DNA of 64,000 bases from Sipunculus nudus (taxonomy: Eukaryota > Annelida > Sipuncula > Golfingiida > Sipunculidae). The notes under the pieces were generated by a model, which had not been told where the DNA came from, did no database searches, and saw only the letters and a program-made list of their open reading frames with translations. The stretch lies in the NCBI GenBank assembly GCA_026874595.1, contig CM049315.1, forward strand, positions 7,066,664 to 7,130,663, written 5' to 3'. Positions 62,456 to 64,000 of the stretch are shown here, one piece after another. Every line of letters begins with the position of its first letter. Positions within the stretch are counted from its first letter, which is position 1. The position numbers were made by a program, and so were the translations under genes.

Positions 62456-64000
62456 AGCACATCCAAGAGCAGCAGCAAGCTGAGAGCACTGAATAATTTA
62501 GCCGTGACTTTTCTGTATTCAGCACATGCTGCAGACCTAGTCCACACTCTGCCTGTCGCAGACTGCTGCCAGCATTCCAGACCTGCAGGAAACCAGCAGA
62601 ATTCACTTATAAATATAAGTCTGAGCAGAACAGAGAGGACTTTCCTGTTTAGAAGAAAAAATTTAGCAGATTAAGAGATTGTAGTGTTGGTTATAATGCA
62701 GTCATTTTATAGCATAAAATCACCACTTGTGTGAAATTAAAGAATTTACAATACTTATTTCATACTGTATCTATATCTATGAGAATATCCTAGTGAACAT
62801 TAAAATTAAAGCCATCAAAGTTCCTGGATAATATTGTATTATCCATTGCAAAACTGGACCAGAATCATATTATGTTGCTGACATGATAGGTTTATTTTGT
62901 TATACAAAGTATCCTCTGGATTTAGAGATTAGACCCTAATTAAAATTTCTTTTCCAAGGCATTTTGAATAGTGTTTTCTATCTTGTACAGAGAAATGTAA
63001 GATAATTATTTTACCAAAGATGTGGTAAATGATTTATTTTCCACAGGATTTGGTAATATATGTGAGATCTAAGAACATTTAAAACAAATCATGTACCTGC
63101 TGCTATTTTATATTCATTTAATAATTATCCCTCAGCTAATTACTGACCATATACCAGTTACACAAGCCCTAAAACAAACCTGAGTGATAGAAAAGAAGCT
63201 TTTATGTCAGCTGGTTTCCATGACAATAAAAACAAGCAAAAAAGTTATGAAAATGTTTAAATTTTGGAAAAATATTCTTAATGAAAATTCAAGTTTTTTT
63301 TAAAGAATCAGTTCATCTAAGTGCTCTTGGCATGAGACTGAACTCCAACAGTGCCCACCAAATGTTTGGGGATTATTTTTTTTTACAGAGACTATATCAA
63401 ATAAATTACCTCACAGGCAACTAATTCAATACTTTGAAAAGTTTCATTATGCCTAGGAAAGAAATTTAGAGAGTTAAATTCAATATTGCAGATTTAATCT
63501 ATTTTCCATGAAGCGAACAAACCCAAGGACATGCTTAAAATGCATCAAGGATCACAGAGCTGGGACACTGGACCCCAGCTGTATGCAGGATGAAATTCAG
63601 AACCGTCACTTGGGAAACAAAAGTCCAAAGTGTCATAATGTTTACATTTAAAAATTTAAGGATTTAATATTTCATTCTATATCAGCAGTGTTCATATGTT
63701 TATTTAACATTAGGAACCATCAGAAAAACAAAAATCATTTATACAAAACAACAAAGATAGCCCTTGCTGTGACAGGATATAACTCCATGATTTATAAACT
63801 TTCAATCTGCAAACTTGTAATAAGAACTTCCCCAGTAACTCATGCAAAATGAGTTATAGGAGTCAATTATATGAGTCTAATCATACAGGATATATACAAT
63901 AAAATTACTCAAGCCTGCAAGAAATGATCTGGTACCCTTCTATTTATAACAAAAAATGAGATTTCATCATGGTGACACAAAGTAATAATAATAAAGTCCA
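62456..64000. other. Intergenic stretch downstream of the LRR-Ig gene
   Basis: No gene recognised. About 62456-62600, rich in CAGCAG/CTGCAG words, is GC-richer than the rest and may be a regulatory element. Beyond it the DNA is AT-rich. Confidence 0.35.

Overview
The window reads as gene-poor, AT-rich animal nuclear DNA. Small inverted-repeat transposons, tRNA-derived SINE fragments, minisatellites, long (TA)n and (GA)n tracts and putative splice signals all point to a metazoan. The style of several repeats (CCGTCC/TTTGTCC-rich heads, AGGTCA-rich tandem cores, TACTGTGGTTG-ended short elements) resembles what is common in mollusc and other lophotrochozoan genomes. That placement is an inference from memory of repeat style, not a database match.

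Only one gene is well supported: an uninterrupted coding exon at 57742-60495 (+). It encodes a type I membrane protein of the Kekkon/LRRC24-like LRR-Ig family: signal peptide, six leucine-rich repeats, cysteine-rich LRR C-cap, one immunoglobulin domain, a transmembrane helix, and a ~500-residue Ser/Pro-rich cytoplasmic tail ending in a class I PDZ ligand (T-A-V). A good splice acceptor with a branch-point match lies ~640 bp upstream, so the gene probably has one or more non-coding 5' exons elsewhere. A ~1.9 kb 3' UTR with a decayed 43-48 bp tandem repeat and a plausible poly(A) signal follows. A second, weak gene signal is a possible first coding exon at 5309-5366 (+) ending in a consensus splice donor. 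If real, its gene would have a very long first intron and might contain the LRR-Ig gene.

Layout: 1-5300 non-coding with a (TA)n tract; 5309-5366 candidate exon; 5975-6793 a 61-bp satellite-like array; 7657-7905 a decayed 41-bp array; about 8060-9255 a mobile element with a 280-bp tandem core; 9601-9880 a recent 140-bp tandem duplication; 15205-15640 and 21116-21533 two copies of one MITE family; 17777-18018 a nearly perfect 22-bp minisatellite; 24500-24684 a pogo/Tc1-type MITE; 28607-28785 a 13/14-bp minisatellite; 29255-29382 and 51867-51929 long (TA)n tracts; 30811-30969 a (GA)n tract; 39904-40435 tRNA-derived SINE pieces; 44247-44286 a perfect 16-bp hairpin; 46592-49026 (+) and 54825-56388 (-) two copies of one Helentron/HINE-like element family; 57.1-62.4 kb the LRR-Ig gene. 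Between these lie long unique stretches with patches of higher complexity and GC content that could be conserved cis-regulatory elements of a developmental locus.

No CRISPR array, operon, bacterial gene, full tRNA or rRNA gene, or intact transposase or reverse transcriptase reading frame was seen. The remaining open frames are short, lack recognisable domains and are best explained as chance.
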